NCBI GenBank assembly: GCA_023249095.1
Contig: JAHFDK010000029.1
Coordinates: 1-36,665, forward strand
Source of the DNA: Candidatus Rokuibacteriota bacterium
Lineage (GTDB): Bacteria > Methylomirabilota > Methylomirabilia > Rokubacteriales > CSP1-6
Direction: 5' to 3'
Length of the DNA stretch: 36,665 bases
The notes below the pieces were generated by a model. That model saw nothing but the letters and a program-made list of their open reading frames with translations. It did not search any database and was not told the origin of the DNA. Each line of letters begins with the position of its first letter. The stretch's first letter is position 1. The position numbers and the translations under genes are program-made. Positions 15,376-23,752 of this stretch are shown here, piece after piece.

Positions 15376-15828
15376 ATGCAATCACGCGGACGCCACTGGG
15401 AAGACTTCAAGGTGGGCGAGGTGCTCGTGACGGGCCGCCGCACGGTGGAGGGCAGCGACGTCTCGCGCTTCGCCGGGCTCTCGGGCGACTTCAACCCGCT
15501 CCATACCGACGAGGTGTTCGCGAAGCAAACGCCGTTTGGCGCGCGGGTCGCCCACGGTATCCTGACGCTGGCGGTGTCCAACGGCCAGCAGAACCTGTCG
15601 GGCTGGTTCGAGGGGACGGCGCTGGCGCTCCTCGGGCTCGACCGGGTGCGCTTCACGGCGCCGGTCAAGTTCGGCGACACGATCCATACCGAGATGACGG
15701 TGAAGCAGGCGCGAGAGTCTTCCAGGGCCGACCGCGGCGTTGTCACCTTCGACGTGACGGTGAAGAACCAGCGCGGCGACGTGGTGTGCACCTACGAGAC
15801 GAGCGTGCTCATGCGGAGGCGGGCGTGA
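15376..15828 (+). CDS. MaoC-family enoyl-CoA hydratase
   Basis: Hot-dog-fold hydratase adding water to trans-2-enoyl-CoA. The 150-residue single-domain size is typical of PhaJ-like proteins. The hydratase-2 motif is clear: [16 protein letters not shown] (about 36-51), with the catalytic Asp and His in the D-x-N-P-x-H pattern, followed by [11 protein letters not shown] Shine-Dalgarno GGAGGG lies about 4 nt before the ATG. The stop overlaps the thiolase start (GTGA). It probably hydrates the product of the neighbouring dehydrogenase. R-specific hydration is the family habit, which would not suit a standard S-specific dehydrogenase downstream. Confidence 0.92.
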   Translation: MQSRGRHWEDFKVGEVLVTGRRTVEGSDVSRFAGLSGDFNPLHTDEVFAKQTPFGARVAHGILTLAVSNGQQNLSGWFEGTALALLGLDRVRFTAPVKFGDTIHTEMTVKQARESSRADRGVVTFDVTVKNQRGDVVCTYETSVLMRRRA

Positions 15829-16994
15829 GGAAGGTCGCGGTGGTCGGGGCCGGGGTCTCGAAGTTCGGGGTGCGAAAGGCGAGCTATCGCGACCTGATCT
15901 GGGAAGCGGGGAAGGCGTGCTTCGATGCCACCCCGGCGGTGAAGCCGAAAGACGTTGAAGGTCTTGTGGTTGGTTCCGTCTTGCCGGAGCGGACGGCCTT
16001 CCAGTCCCATATTTCATCGATGGCCGCCGAGGCGCTCGGGATCAGGCCCAGCGCGCTGAGCGCCCGGACGGAGCACATGTGCGCCTCGGGCACGGTCGGC
16101 ATCCGCTACGCGTACGCGTTCATCGCGGCGGGGCTCGCCGACCTCGTCATGGTGCTCGGTGTCGAAAAGCTGAATCAGCCCTCGGGCGACGAGGCGATCC
16201 TCAACATGGGGACCGGCGTCGACCGTGAATGGGAGGCGGCGTTCGGCCTCACCGCGCCGCCCTGCTTCGCCCTCGCCGCCCAGCGGCACATCGCCGCGTA
16301 CGGCACGACGGAAGAGCAGCTCGCGATGGTCGGCGTGAAGAACCACACCCACGCCTCGAAGAACCCCACCGCGCATTTCCAGAAGGGCGCGACGCTCGAT
16401 CAGGTCCTCTGCTCGCGGATGATCTCGACGCCCCTCCGCCTCTTCATGTGCTCGCCGATCACCGACGGCGCCGCCGCGGTGCTGGTCGCCTCCGAGGATC
16501 GCGCGCGCGACCTCACGGACCGGCCCGTGTGGATCCGCGGCACCGGCCAGGCGCTCGACGGGTTCCAGCTGACTTCACTCCACGAGGATTACGCTCATTG
16601 GCCGGCGCTCGAGCGCGCCGGGCGGGCGGCGTACCGGATGGCCGGCGTCACGGCAGGCGACGTGGACGTCGCCGAGGTCCATGACTGCTTCGCGATCGCC
16701 GAGTTGATCGCGTACGAAGAGCTCGGCTTCTGCCGGAAGGGTGAGGCAGGGCCCTTCGTGGCCCACGGGCGGAGCGACTACGGTGGCGAGGTGGTGGTGA
16801 ACCCGCGAGGTGGGCTGATCGGCTGCGGCCATCCGCTCGGCGCCACGGGGGTCGCCCAGGCCGCCGAGGTGTTCGCGCAGCTCCGGGGCGAGGCCGGCGC
16901 CCGTCAGGTGCCCGACGCCGCCGTCGGGCTCACGCACAACAACAGCGGCATGGGCGAGCACGTGGTCATGATCTACGGTCGCGAGGATCGATGA
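15825..16994 (+). CDS. SCP2-type thiolase (acetyl-CoA acetyltransferase-like)
   Basis: Cleaves 3-oxoacyl-CoA with CoA, or performs the reverse condensation or a related aldolase reaction. The GTG at 15825 overlapping the hydratase stop (GTGA) and preceded by GGAGGCGGGC is chosen, giving 389 residues. The nucleophile Cys86 sits in [28 protein letters not shown] and [14 protein letters not shown] (His336) follow. The C-terminal second Cys of classical thiolases is replaced by NNSGMG, as in SCP2/archaeal types. Such thiolases often work with a DUF35 zinc-ribbon protein, and one is encoded two genes downstream, so a complex is likely. Confidence 0.9.
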   Translation: MRKVAVVGAGVSKFGVRKASYRDLIWEAGKACFDATPAVKPKDVEGLVVGSVLPERTAFQSHISSMAAEALGIRPSALSARTEHMCASGTVGIRYAYAFIAAGLADLVMVLGVEKLNQPSGDEAILNMGTGVDREWEAAFGLTAPPCFALAAQRHIAAYGTTEEQLAMVGVKNHTHASKNPTAHFQKGATLDQVLCSRMISTPLRLFMCSPITDGAAAVLVASEDRARDLTDRPVWIRGTGQALDGFQLTSLHEDYAHWPALERAGRAAYRMAGVTAGDVDVAEVHDCFAIAELIAYEELGFCRKGEAGPFVAHGRSDYGGEVVVNPRGGLIGCGHPLGATGVAQAAEVFAQLRGEAGARQVPDAAVGLTHNNSGMGEHVVMIYGREDR

Positions 16995-17052
16995 CGGTCG
17001 TGCGAGCCGCAGGACGTCGCGGGGCTGGGGCCCCGCCGTCCGAGGCGAGCCT
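16995..17052. repeat. 58-nt intercistronic element, copy 1
   Basis: The spacer between thiolase and dehydrogenase genes is exactly 58 nt and aligns without gaps to the 58-nt spacer at 24943-25000. About two thirds of positions match, including AGCCGCA, GGGGC, CCCC and GAGGC in register. A GCGGGG/CCCCGC stem (17019-17024 and 17031-17036) lies upstream of a weak GAGG ribosome site. Confidence 0.5.
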
Positions 17053-18009
17053 ATGATTCTAAATCACGTCGCCGTGCTCGGGCCCGGCAGGATCGGGCGC
17101 CAGATCGCGCTCGCCTTCGCCCTGGGCGGGTGCCACGTGACGCTGGTGGACCTCAAGGACCGGTCTGCCGCAGAGGCCGCCGCGGTGTTCGCCGACGCCC
17201 GACGCGAAGTCGCGCGCGACCTTCGGTTGATGGCCGAGGAGGGCGTGATCTCGGTCGGGGAGGTTGCCCCGGCGCTCGCCCGGCTCGAGGACCGCAGGGG
17301 ACTCGAGGGCCTCGATGGGTGCGGGTTCGTTCAGGAAGCGCTGCCCGAGCTGGTTGACCTCAAGCGCGAGCTCCTTGGGCGCGTGTCGGCCCGCGTGGCG
17401 CCGGAGGTCATCATCGCCTCGACCAGCTCGACTATCTCCCCGGGGCACCTCGTCGACTTCGTCCGCGGCGGCGAGCGCTTTCTCGTCGTCCACTGGCTCA
17501 ATCCCGCGCACATCATTCCCCTCGTCGAGGTGGTTCCCGGCCGGTCGACCGATGCCGGCGTCGTCGAGCGGACCATCGCCATGCTCGAGAAGCTCGGCAA
17601 GGTCCCGGTGCGCTGCGCCGACTCACCCGGATTCATCGGGCCGAGGCTGCAGGCGCTGATCATGAACGAGGCGGTACGCCTGGTCGAGGAAGGCGTCGCG
17701 ACCCCCGAGGACGTGGACCGGGCGTTCAAGGCCGGTATGGGCTTCCGGTACGCGACGATCGGCATCTTCGAGTTCATCGATTGGGGCGGGGTAGACATCC
17801 TGCACCGCGCGAGCGAGTTCCTGGCGAAGACCCTCGGCGAGGACCGCTTCCGGCCCGCGCGGTTGGTCGAGGAAAAGATCGCGCGGAACGAGCTCGGATC
17901 CAAGACCGGACACGGGTTCTTCGACTACGCGGGCGATCGGCGCGAGGCGTTCGAGACCGCCAAGGTGCGGGCCCTGCTCCGGCAGCTCCGACGCCAGCGG
18001 GACGGGTGA
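17053..18009 (+). CDS. 3-hydroxyacyl-CoA dehydrogenase family protein
   Basis: NAD-dependent oxidoreductase of the 3-hydroxyacyl-CoA dehydrogenase family, 318 residues, with Rossmann motif GPGRIG near residues 10-15. Catalytic positions by spacing: Ser126, His147 (HWLNPAHIIPLVE) and Glu159 are present, but the Asn expected 50 residues after the His is Pro197 (GFIGPRLQ in place of FIVNRLL). The C-terminal region IFEFIDWGGVDILHRASEF differs from ordinary Hbd and resembles a divergent subgroup. In this operon it would oxidise the hydratase product before thiolysis. A hydroxy-acid rather than CoA-ester substrate is also possible. Confidence 0.85.
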   Translation: MILNHVAVLGPGRIGRQIALAFALGGCHVTLVDLKDRSAAEAAAVFADARREVARDLRLMAEEGVISVGEVAPALARLEDRRGLEGLDGCGFVQEALPELVDLKRELLGRVSARVAPEVIIASTSSTISPGHLVDFVRGGERFLVVHWLNPAHIIPLVEVVPGRSTDAGVVERTIAMLEKLGKVPVRCADSPGFIGPRLQALIMNEAVRLVEEGVATPEDVDRAFKAGMGFRYATIGIFEFIDWGGVDILHRASEFLAKTLGEDRFRPARLVEEKIARNELGSKTGHGFFDYAGDRREAFETAKVRALLRQLRRQRDG

Positions 18010-18010
18010 C

Positions 18011-18439
18011 GTGCCCTACTTCCGCGCGACCGATCCGTTCCCGCTGGAGTCGGCGGATCACACCAAGCTTCACGAGTTTTACGCGCGGCTCGCCGCCGGG
18101 CGGCTGGCGACAACGCGATGTGTCGGCTGCCGGCGGCTCGCGTGGCCGCCGCGCGGGTTCTGCGGCGAATGCGGCTCCGACCGGTTCGACTGGACCGACC
18201 TGTCGGGCGAGGGGACGATCCACGCGTTCACGGTTCAAGAGGCCGGCCTGCCGGCCGGCTTCGACGGGCCGCGCGTATTCGCGATCGTGAAGATCGACGG
18301 CCTGCGTGTGTTCTCGATTCTGGTCGGTGCCGAGCCGTCGAAAGTCGCCATCGGGCAGCCCGTACGGGTCTCGCCGCTCCGAGTCGCCGACGATCCCAAT
18401 GGGAACGCGCGCTGGCTGCCGGCGTTTTGCCCGGCATGA
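18011..18439 (+). CDS. DUF35 zinc-ribbon/OB-fold protein
   Basis: Small (142 aa) thiolase-partner protein. Four cysteines (37, 40, 51, 54; CVGC and CGEC) form a rubredoxin-like zinc ribbon, preceded by a helical stretch [14 protein letters not shown] and followed by an OB-fold ([28 protein letters not shown]). Known relatives channel CoA substrates in acetoacetyl-CoA thiolase/HMG-CoA synthase complexes or form the Ltp2-ChsH2 steroid aldolase. The start is GTG, 1 nt after the preceding stop. The stop overlaps the B12-binding gene (ATGA). A complex with the thiolase at 15825 is inferred. Confidence 0.9.
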   Translation: MPYFRATDPFPLESADHTKLHEFYARLAAGRLATTRCVGCRRLAWPPRGFCGECGSDRFDWTDLSGEGTIHAFTVQEAGLPAGFDGPRVFAIVKIDGLRVFSILVGAEPSKVAIGQPVRVSPLRVADDPNGNARWLPAFCPA

Positions 18440-18831
18440 GAGTGCTCATCGCGAAACCCGGGCTCGACGGCCATGACCGCGGGGCGAAGGTCGTGGCTCA
18501 CGCGTTGCGCGACGCGGGAGTCGAGGTCGTCTACTCCGGGCTCAAGCGGACGCCGGAGGAGATCGTTCAGGAGGCGATTCAAGAGGATGTGGACGTGGTC
18601 GGGCTCTCGGTGCTCTCGGGCGCCCACATGCTGCTCGCGCGCCGCGTGCTGGACGGGCTGCGGGCGCACGGCGCCGATGACATCGCGGTCGTCGTGGGCG
18701 GTACCATTCCTCCGCGCGACGTCGAGGCGTTGAAGCAGCTGGGCGTGCGTCACGTGTTCCCGATGGGAACGCCGCTCCCCGAGATCGTCAAGGCGTTCCG
18801 GCAGGCCGAGAGGCAAGGCGATACGCGTTGA
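18436..18831 (+). CDS. cobalamin-binding subunit of acyl-CoA mutase
   Basis: Stand-alone B12-binding domain (131 aa) equivalent to the C-terminal domain of methylmalonyl-CoA mutase. The cobalt-ligating motif DxHxxG is present in [12 protein letters not shown], followed by the expected LSVLSGAH loop and [10 protein letters not shown]. Separate small subunits are known for ICM and archaeal-type mutases. It should dimerise with the catalytic subunit encoded at 19163; the two genes are separated by the deleted hydrolase, with coupled overlaps ATGA before and TTGA after. Confidence 0.94.
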   Translation: MRVLIAKPGLDGHDRGAKVVAHALRDAGVEVVYSGLKRTPEEIVQEAIQEDVDVVGLSVLSGAHMLLARRVLDGLRAHGADDIAVVVGGTIPPRDVEALKQLGVRHVFPMGTPLPEIVKAFRQAERQGDTR

Positions 18832-19166
18832 TTCCCGCATGGGTCGACCGCCGGGAGTGTCCGTTCGAGCCCCGGACGCTCGACGTCGACGGAGGTCGGT
18901 TGAGCTACGTCGACGAGGGCGAGGGCGCCCCGATCGTCATGGTGCACGGCACGCCGACGTGGTCGTTTCTCTATCGCCATGCGCTCTTGATCTGGGGGAT
19001 GAAAGACCCCGCCTTCGGCCGCGACCTCGGACGCCGGCGCGGAGTCTTCGAGCGCGCCGAGGTGGTCGAGCTGCCGGACTGCGGCCATGCCCCGCCGGAG
19101 GAGCGGGCGCCCGAAGCTCTGAAGCGACTGGCACCGTTTCTCGAGCGGCAGGGAGGCGAGGAATGA
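18828..19166 (+). CDS. internally deleted alpha/beta hydrolase (haloalkane dehalogenase-like)
   Basis: This 112-residue ORF joins the N-terminal and C-terminal parts of an alpha/beta hydrolase with the middle missing. The N-part (to about residue 51) has the dehalogenase-like [19 protein letters not shown] oxyanion segment. Directly after YRH the sequence jumps to [11 protein letters not shown] (acid Asp60) and the catalytic-His segment [11 protein letters not shown] (His87). The nucleophile elbow and whole cap domain, roughly 170-190 residues in full-length relatives, are absent, so it cannot be a normal hydrolase. The deletion, near base 18980, is in frame and keeps TTGA and ATGA coupling between the mutase subunits. 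The frame may be kept only for coupling. Confidence 0.75.
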   Translation: MIPAWVDRRECPFEPRTLDVDGGRLSYVDEGEGAPIVMVHGTPTWSFLYRHALLIWGMKDPAFGRDLGRRRGVFERAEVVELPDCGHAPPEERAPEALKRLAPFLERQGGEE

Positions 19167-20758
19167 AAGAGCTGAGGGCGCACGCAGGCTTCCCTATCGA
19201 GCCGGCCTACGGGCCCGAAGATCTGGCGGGCGTCGATTTCGAGCGCGACATCGGCCGGCCCGGCGAGTACCCGTACACCCGCGGCATCCACAAGCACATG
19301 TACCGCGAGCGGCTCTGGACGATGCGCCAGTACGTCGGCTTCGGCACACCCGCGGAAACCAACGCGCGCTTCAAGTACCTCATGGCCCACGGCCAGGACG
19401 CGCTGAACGTCGCCTTCGACCTGCCGACCCAACTGGGGCTCGACTCCGACGACCCGAAGGCCGAAGGCGAGGTCGGCCGCGTCGGCATGGCCGTCGACAC
19501 GCTGGCCGACATGGAGGCGGCGTTCGCCGGTATCCCGCTCGACCGCGTCAGTGTGTCGCTCACGATCAACGGGATGGCGGCGCCGATCACCGCCATGTAC
19601 TACGCCGTCGCCGCGAAGCAGGGCGCGGCGGCCGAGCGCGTCGTCACCACGCCCCAGAACGACATCCTGAAGGAGTTCATCGCGCGCGGCACCTGGATCT
19701 ACCCGGTCGATCCCTCGCTGCGGCTCGTGGGCGATCTCATCGAGTTCTCGTCGCGGCATTACCCGCGCTCCAACCCGGTGTCGGTGTGCGGCTACCACAT
19801 CCGCGAGGCCGGCTGCACCACGGCCCAGGAGATGGCGTACGGTCTGGCGATCGCGGCGGCGTACGTCGAGCTGATGCTCGCGCGCGGGATGGCGGTGGAC
19901 GACTTCGCGCCGCGGATCTCGTTCAACTTCACCGCGTGGGGGAAGATCTTCGAGGAGGTCGCGAAGTTCCGCGCCGGCCGGCGCCTCTACGCGCGCATGC
20001 TGCGCGAACGCTTCAGGGCGTCGAATCCGAGGTCGTGGATGTTCCGGAGCCTCATCGGCGGCGGGGGCTCGGCGTTTGCCGTCCAGGAGCCCGAGAACAA
20101 CATTGTGCGCGGCGCCTACATCGCCCTCGCCGCCGCCCTCGCCGGCGCCCAGACGATGGCGCTGCCGACCTATGACGAGGCGTACACGATCCCGTCCCCC
20201 AAGGCTCAGCTCATCGCGCTACGCACCATGCAGATCTGCGCCGAGGAGTCGGGCGCGGCGGACACGGTGGACCCGCTCGCCGGCTCGTACTATGTGGAGG
20301 CGCTCACCAGCGCCATGGAGAACCGGATCCTGGAGGAGCTGGCCCACGTCGAGCGTATGGGCGGCATCGTCGAGGCGGTCAGGAGCGGCGCCATCCAGGC
20401 CGAGGTGGCCCGCCAGGCATACCTGTTCGAGCAGCGGATGGTCTCCGGCGAGATCCCGAAGGTCGCGGTCAACTGTCACGTCGGCGACCAGCCCGTCGAG
20501 GCCGACCGGGACGTCGAGCTCTATTCGTTCGATCCGCGGGCGACCGAGGCGCAGGTGGCGAAGCTCGCGCGGATCCGCCGCGATCGCGACGACGGCGCCG
20601 TCGCGACGGCGCTCGGCCGACTCGCCGACGAGGCGCGCGGACGCGGAAACCTCATGTACCCGATCACGGAGGCGGTGAAAGCGTACGCGACCCTCGGCGA
20701 GATCGCGCGGGCCATGAAAAACGTCTTTGGCGAACACAGGGAAGCTGTGAAGTTCTGA
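19163..20758 (+). CDS. acyl-CoA mutase large subunit (methylmalonyl-CoA mutase-like)
   Basis: Catalytic TIM-barrel subunit of a B12-dependent carbon-skeleton mutase (531 aa, without the B12 domain). The start overlaps the preceding stop (ATGA) and has GGGAGG upstream. The two residues that set methylmalonyl-CoA specificity in the Propionibacterium enzyme, Tyr89 and Arg207, align by exact spacing with Tyr57 (MRQYVGF) and Arg175 (FIARGTW). His244 aligns with His212 (GYHIREAG). Other pocket segments deviate: SFNFTAWGKIF in place of SFFWGIG.., and TMALPTYDEA in place of SLHTNSLDEA. Methylmalonyl-CoA is the likeliest substrate, with another branched CoA ester possible. It pairs with the subunit at 18436. 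Confidence 0.92.
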   Translation: MKELRAHAGFPIEPAYGPEDLAGVDFERDIGRPGEYPYTRGIHKHMYRERLWTMRQYVGFGTPAETNARFKYLMAHGQDALNVAFDLPTQLGLDSDDPKAEGEVGRVGMAVDTLADMEAAFAGIPLDRVSVSLTINGMAAPITAMYYAVAAKQGAAAERVVTTPQNDILKEFIARGTWIYPVDPSLRLVGDLIEFSSRHYPRSNPVSVCGYHIREAGCTTAQEMAYGLAIAAAYVELMLARGMAVDDFAPRISFNFTAWGKIFEEVAKFRAGRRLYARMLRERFRASNPRSWMFRSLIGGGGSAFAVQEPENNIVRGAYIALAAALAGAQTMALPTYDEAYTIPSPKAQLIALRTMQICAEESGAADTVDPLAGSYYVEALTSAMENRILEELAHVERMGGIVEAVRSGAIQAEVARQAYLFEQRMVSGEIPKVAVNCHVGDQPVEADRDVELYSFDPRATEAQVAKLARIRRDRDDGAVATALGRLADEARGRGNLMYPITEAVKAYATLGEIARAMKNVFGEHREAVKF

Positions 20759-20760
20759 CG

Positions 20761-23031
20761 ATGACGCAGGTGTTCGACGTCGTCGGCAAGTCGACCCCGA
20801 AGCGGGACGGTCTGGACAAGGTGACGGGCCGGACCCGCTACCTCCACGACCTCGAGCTGCCGCGGCTCGTGCACGGGAAAATATTGCGGACGCGCCTGCC
20901 GCACGCCCGGATCGTCCGGCTCGACACGAGCCGGGCGCGCGCGCTTCCCGGCGTGCTCGCGGTCCTGACGGCCGAGGACGTGGAGCAGCGGCCCTTCGGC
21001 TTCGCCAAGGACCAGCTCGCCCTGAAGCGCGGCAAGGTTCGCTGCATCCGCGACGAGGTCGCCGCGGTCGTCGCCGAGACGCCGGAGCTCGCCGAGGAGG
21101 CGCTGGCGCTGATCGACGTGGCGTACGAGGAGCTACCGGCGGTGTTCGATCCCCTGAAGGCGCTCGAGCCGGGCGCGCCGCTCGTGCACGAAGAGCTGGC
21201 GACGAACCGGCATCACCTCCGCTACCAGTTCACCCACGGCGACGTGGACCAGGCCCTCGCCGAGGCGGCCGTGGTCGTCGAGGACACGTACCGGCTGAAC
21301 TTCGTCACGCCGGCGTGTATGGGCACCATGGTCGCGATCGCCGAGTGGGACCACGCGGGCAACCTGACGATGTGGACGACGACCCAGGCGCCGTTCCTGT
21401 ACCAGCGCGATCTGGGGGACGCGCTGGGGGTCGGCGGCGACCGGGTGCGCGTGCTCCAGCCCCCGGTCGGCGGCAACTTCGGCCGCGGCCTCGACGTCTA
21501 TCCGATCGACGTCATCGCCGCGCTGCTCGCGCGCGCGGCGCGGCGACCCGTGAAAGTCGAATTCGATCGCGTCGAGGAGTTCGTCGCCTGCCCGACGCGA
21601 GAGCCCTGCGCGATCTGGCTCCGCACCGCGGCCGACCGCGACGGCCGCCTCCTCGCGCGCGAGGCGCACGTGACGATCGACGGTGGCGCCTACACCTCCT
21701 GGGGCTCGACGACACCCTACGTGATGCTCTCGACCGTCGCGGGGCTCTACCGGGTGCCGAACGTGCGCTTCGACACGACGATCGCCTACACGAACAACCC
21801 TTACTCGGGCTCGATGCGCGGCTACGGCAACCCCGAGTCCACGTTCGCGGTCGAGTCCCAGATGGACGACCTCGCCGACCGGCTCGGCATCGACCGACTC
21901 GAGCTCCGGCGGCTGAACGCGTCGAAGCCCGGCGACGTCAATCCGCAAGGATTCGTGCTCACGTCGTTCGCGATGCGCGAGTGTCTCGATGCGGCCGTGG
22001 AGGAGATCGCGAAGGACCCGCCGCCGATCGCGACCGGCTGGAAGCGCGGCGTGGGCTACGCGGGCATGTTTCACGTCGGCGGCGGCGCGCGGATCTACCG
22101 CTCGGACGGATGCGGCGCGATCGTGAAGCTCGACGACTTCGGCAAGGTCACGCTCATCACGGGGGCGAGCGAGATTGGTCAGGGCTCGGAGACGGTGCTC
22201 GCCATGATCGTCGCCGAGACGCTGGGCGTGCCGCTCGAGCGTGTCGACGTGATCAATTCCGACACGAGCGTGCGGCCGTGGGACGTCGGAACGCACGCGA
22301 GCCGCACCACATTCGTCGCCGGCAACGCCGCGCGCCTGGCGGCGGAGAAGGTGAGGACGCAGCTTCTCGACATGGCCGCCGCGCAGTTCGATGAGCCGGC
22401 GGCGGCCCTCGGCGTGAAGGGCGGCTGGGTTTTCTTCAGGCGCGACCCGCAGCGCCGGTTACAATACGAGGTCGTTGCCCGGGCGGGGCACTTCCGGGAT
22501 GGCGGGCGCGTGCTGGTGGCCGAGTCGTTCTACGATCCGCCCACCACGATGCTCGACAAGAACTTCCAGGGGAACGTTTCGGCCGCCTACACCTCGGCGT
22601 TTCAGGCGGTGCTGGTGGACGTCGATCCCGAGAGCGGCCGGGTCGTCGTTCGCAAGGTGGTGTCCGCTCACGACGTGGGCCGGGCCCTCAACCCGGCCGC
22701 CGCCGAGGGCCAGGTGCACGGCGGCGTCCACATGGGGCTCGGCTACGCGCTCTCCGAGAAGCTCGTCGTCGATCGGGGACAGATACTGACCCAGACGTTC
22801 ATGGACTACGCGGTCTTCAAAGCTGGCGACATGCCCGAGATCGTCGTGCGGCTGATCGAGTCCGTCGACGCGGAAGGACCGTTCGGGGCCAAGGGCCTCG
22901 GCGAGTCCGGGGTCATCCCCGTCGCCGCCGCGGTCCGCAACGCGATCAAGGACGCGATCGGCGTGCGATTCACCGAGCTGCCCATCACGCCGGAGCGCGT
23001 GCGCGCGGCGGTGGGAGCTCGACAACGATGA
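20761..23031 (+). CDS. molybdopterin-binding subunit of a xanthine dehydrogenase-family hydroxylase
   Basis: Large catalytic subunit (756 aa) of a molybdenum hydroxylase; the family includes xanthine, aldehyde, CO and 4-hydroxybenzoyl-CoA enzymes. The N-terminus VVGKSTPKRDGLDKVTGRTRY is the family opener. Mo-cofactor contacts include SMRGYGNPESTFAVE and ITGASEIGQGSETV. GAKGLGESG near the end carries the conserved active-site Glu715. No FAD-binding medium subunit or 2Fe-2S small subunit is encoded anywhere in the window, although these are normally adjacent. The gene follows the mutase by 2 nt. The cytochrome b next door may replace or supplement the missing electron path. Confidence 0.9.
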   Translation: MTQVFDVVGKSTPKRDGLDKVTGRTRYLHDLELPRLVHGKILRTRLPHARIVRLDTSRARALPGVLAVLTAEDVEQRPFGFAKDQLALKRGKVRCIRDEVAAVVAETPELAEEALALIDVAYEELPAVFDPLKALEPGAPLVHEELATNRHHLRYQFTHGDVDQALAEAAVVVEDTYRLNFVTPACMGTMVAIAEWDHAGNLTMWTTTQAPFLYQRDLGDALGVGGDRVRVLQPPVGGNFGRGLDVYPIDVIAALLARAARRPVKVEFDRVEEFVACPTREPCAIWLRTAADRDGRLLAREAHVTIDGGAYTSWGSTTPYVMLSTVAGLYRVPNVRFDTTIAYTNNPYSGSMRGYGNPESTFAVESQMDDLADRLGIDRLELRRLNASKPGDVNPQGFVLTSFAMRECLDAAVEEIAKDPPPIATGWKRGVGYAGMFHVGGGARIYRSDGCGAIVKLDDFGKVTLITGASEIGQGSETVLAMIVAETLGVPLERVDVINSDTSVRPWDVGTHASRTTFVAGNAARLAAEKVRTQLLDMAAAQFDEPAAALGVKGGWVFFRRDPQRRLQYEVVARAGHFRDGGRVLVAESFYDPPTTMLDKNFQGNVSAAYTSAFQAVLVDVDPESGRVVVRKVVSAHDVGRALNPAAAEGQVHGGVHMGLGYALSEKLVVDRGQILTQTFMDYAVFKAGDMPEIVVRLIESVDAEGPFGAKGLGESGVIPVAAAVRNAIKDAIGVRFTELPITPERVRAAVGARQR

Positions 23032-23125
23032 CGATCCGATCTCCGATGCGCCGATCGTGTGCGCGGCTTGCGGGCCTGCAAAGTAAAGGTATCGATCGCC
23101 GAGACCAGAGTCAAGAGGTGGAGAG

Positions 23126-23752
23126 ATGAGCGAAGGCGTGCTTCGCTTCTCCGTCACCGAGCGGGCGCTCCACTGGGCGTTCGCCAGCGGATACCTTCTG
23201 TTGCTGGCGAGCGGACTACCGCTGATGGTTCCCGCCCTGCGGGGCTGGATCCGCGGGTACAGTCCCCTGATCGGCGAACGGCTGCACCTGGCGTGCGGGA
23301 TTTTCTGGGTGGTGGCGACGCTCGGGGTCCTGGCGCTCGGGGATCGCCGCCGGGTCGGGAGCACGCTCGGCGATATGACGACGCTCGAGCCGGGCGACGG
23401 GCCGTGGCTTCGGAGATTCCCGCGCTGGCTCGTGGCGACTGCCGTCGAGCGGGCGCGGCTCGACCGCGCCGTCGGCCGCTTCAACGCGGGCCAGAAGATC
23501 AACGAGGTCTTCACGCTCGTGACGGCGTCGCTGCTGCTGGTCACGGGCGTCGCGCCGTGGCCCGTCGGCGCGGACGGTCTCTGGGGCGCCGCGCACCGTT
23601 GGCTGACGGTCTTCGTGCTGATCCCGATCGCCGGCCACATTTTTCTGGCGGCCGTCCATCCCTCGACCCGACACGTGTTGACCGGGATGCTCGATGGGCG
23701 GGTGGGTCGTGAGTGGGCAGCCACGCACCATCCGCGGTGGGGGCCGCAATGA
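23126..23752 (+). CDS. formate dehydrogenase gamma-like cytochrome b subunit
   Basis: Integral membrane di-haem cytochrome b (208 aa) of the formate dehydrogenase gamma/cytochrome b561 type, passing electrons to the quinone pool. Four membrane segments are apparent (about 15-35, 53-72, 127-145, 160-177). Candidate haem ligands are His16 (ALHWAF), His54 (RLHLACG), His157 (AAHRW) and His171 (GHIFLAAVHP). The phrase RFNAGQKINE is a hallmark of the FdnI/FdoI group. No formate dehydrogenase catalytic subunit is near. The only redox partner in context is the Mo-hydroxylase 94 nt upstream. A GGTGGAG ribosome site precedes the ATG; the stop overlaps the next gene (ATGA). Confidence 0.85.
   Translation: MSEGVLRFSVTERALHWAFASGYLLLLASGLPLMVPALRGWIRGYSPLIGERLHLACGIFWVVATLGVLALGDRRRVGSTLGDMTTLEPGDGPWLRRFPRWLVATAVERARLDRAVGRFNAGQKINEVFTLVTASLLLVTGVAPWPVGADGLWGAAHRWLTVFVLIPIAGHIFLAAVHPSTRHVLTGMLDGRVGREWAATHHPRWGPQ

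Noticed and set aside
23068..23095. TTGCGG and TATCGA as a promoter for the cytochrome b gene
   Set aside because: Both boxes are weak matches with 16-nt spacing; not better than background.
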